A DNA stretch of 64,000 nt. Origin: Solanum dulcamara. Lineage: Eukaryota > Streptophyta > Magnoliopsida > Solanales > Solanaceae. The stretch lies in the NCBI RefSeq assembly GCF_947179165.1, contig NC_077238.1, forward strand, positions 77,219,757 through 77,283,756, read 5' to 3'. The translations under genes were made by a program, and so were the position numbers. Of this stretch, positions 63,718 to 64,000 are shown in pieces. A model generated the notes under the pieces. The model saw nothing but the letters and a program-made list of their open reading frames with translations, did no database searches and had not been told where the DNA came from. Numbering within the stretch: the first letter of the stretch is position 1; each line of letters starts with the position of its first letter.

Positions 63718-64000
63718 CAAAATCTCGCTCGATAGTGCACAATCACAAAAAAAAGGCAATGTTTGAACTCTTTCCAATGGGAATCGTTGGTAACTGCTCA
63801 ATGGAAGAAAGTGATTCTAGTACTGCACATGAAAGTAAATCTATTTTTGAGCACCTAAAAGAGATATGATCGGGCAAAACTCCTGGACAATGTCGGTGTA
63901 ACTTGAATTGATGACAAAAGTTCAAGGTTTAGATGAGGGTGCTAGGTCTCTTAGAAAACAGTGATTTCGGTCGTCGAAGAGATAGTGGTACTGGAATGGT
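63718..64000 (+). other. SMC6 intron 22, end of window
   Basis: No gene or element is recognised, and none of the missing SMC6 C-terminal exons is visible here. Confidence 0.45.

Overview
This window is nuclear DNA from a flowering plant, almost certainly of the nightshade family (Solanaceae, probably Solanum or a close relative). The evidence is an AT-rich background with GT-AG introns, a TS-type SINE, RTE and L1 LINEs of the kind common in nightshade genomes, Ty3-gypsy LTRs that start TGTAATGACC and end GTGACA, and two plant genes with clear family motifs. There is no prokaryotic gene organisation, CRISPR array, rRNA or tRNA gene. The species call is inference.

Only two host genes are visible. 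At 2052-3017 (+) there is an intact intronless alpha/beta-hydrolase carboxylesterase of the plant CXE/GID1-like family. From 25079 to beyond the right edge (+) there is SMC6, the ATPase subunit of the SMC5/6 DNA-repair complex. I placed 22 exons with matching splice phases, giving 899 codons from the start methionine. The C-terminal exons, which carry the ABC signature and Walker B, lie beyond position 64000. The gene covers at least 38.9 kb for about 2.7 kb of coding sequence, because its introns are full of transposons.

Layout. 1-5594: intergenic DNA, the CXE gene and two tandem repeats. 5595-7682: Ty3-gypsy 5' LTR, primer site and stub of gag. 8048-11434: dead Helitron whose Rep catalytic core is deleted but whose helicase motifs are recognisable. 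12105-14830: solo LTR with a perfect 5-bp target duplication. 15371-16690: GC-richer block that looks like organelle-derived DNA. 16821-24778: LTR fragment, an orphan Helitron 3' end, three copies of one MITE family (one split by a solo LTR), a SINE, a LINE tail and a hAT MITE. 24841-25078: SMC6 promoter with an E2F-type site.

Inside SMC6: intron 1 holds a tandem triplication. Intron 2 holds two truncated RTE LINEs (one split by a MULE-type element) and an L1 tail. Intron 6 (6.5 kb) holds an end-to-end RTE LINE with a 15-bp target duplication and a TRIM element. Intron 10 (10.9 kb) holds L1 pieces, MITEs and a gypsy 3' LTR with a 48-bp minisatellite. Intron 12 holds a Ty1-copia reverse-transcriptase fossil. 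Intron 20 holds a hAT MITE with an 8-bp target duplication. Intron 22 holds a second TRIM and a deleted Ty1-copia element with both LTRs. I see no undescribed biological system. The interest lies in an essential repair gene that keeps a clean reading frame under a heavy load of nested elements, and in elements whose ends can be fixed from the sequence alone.
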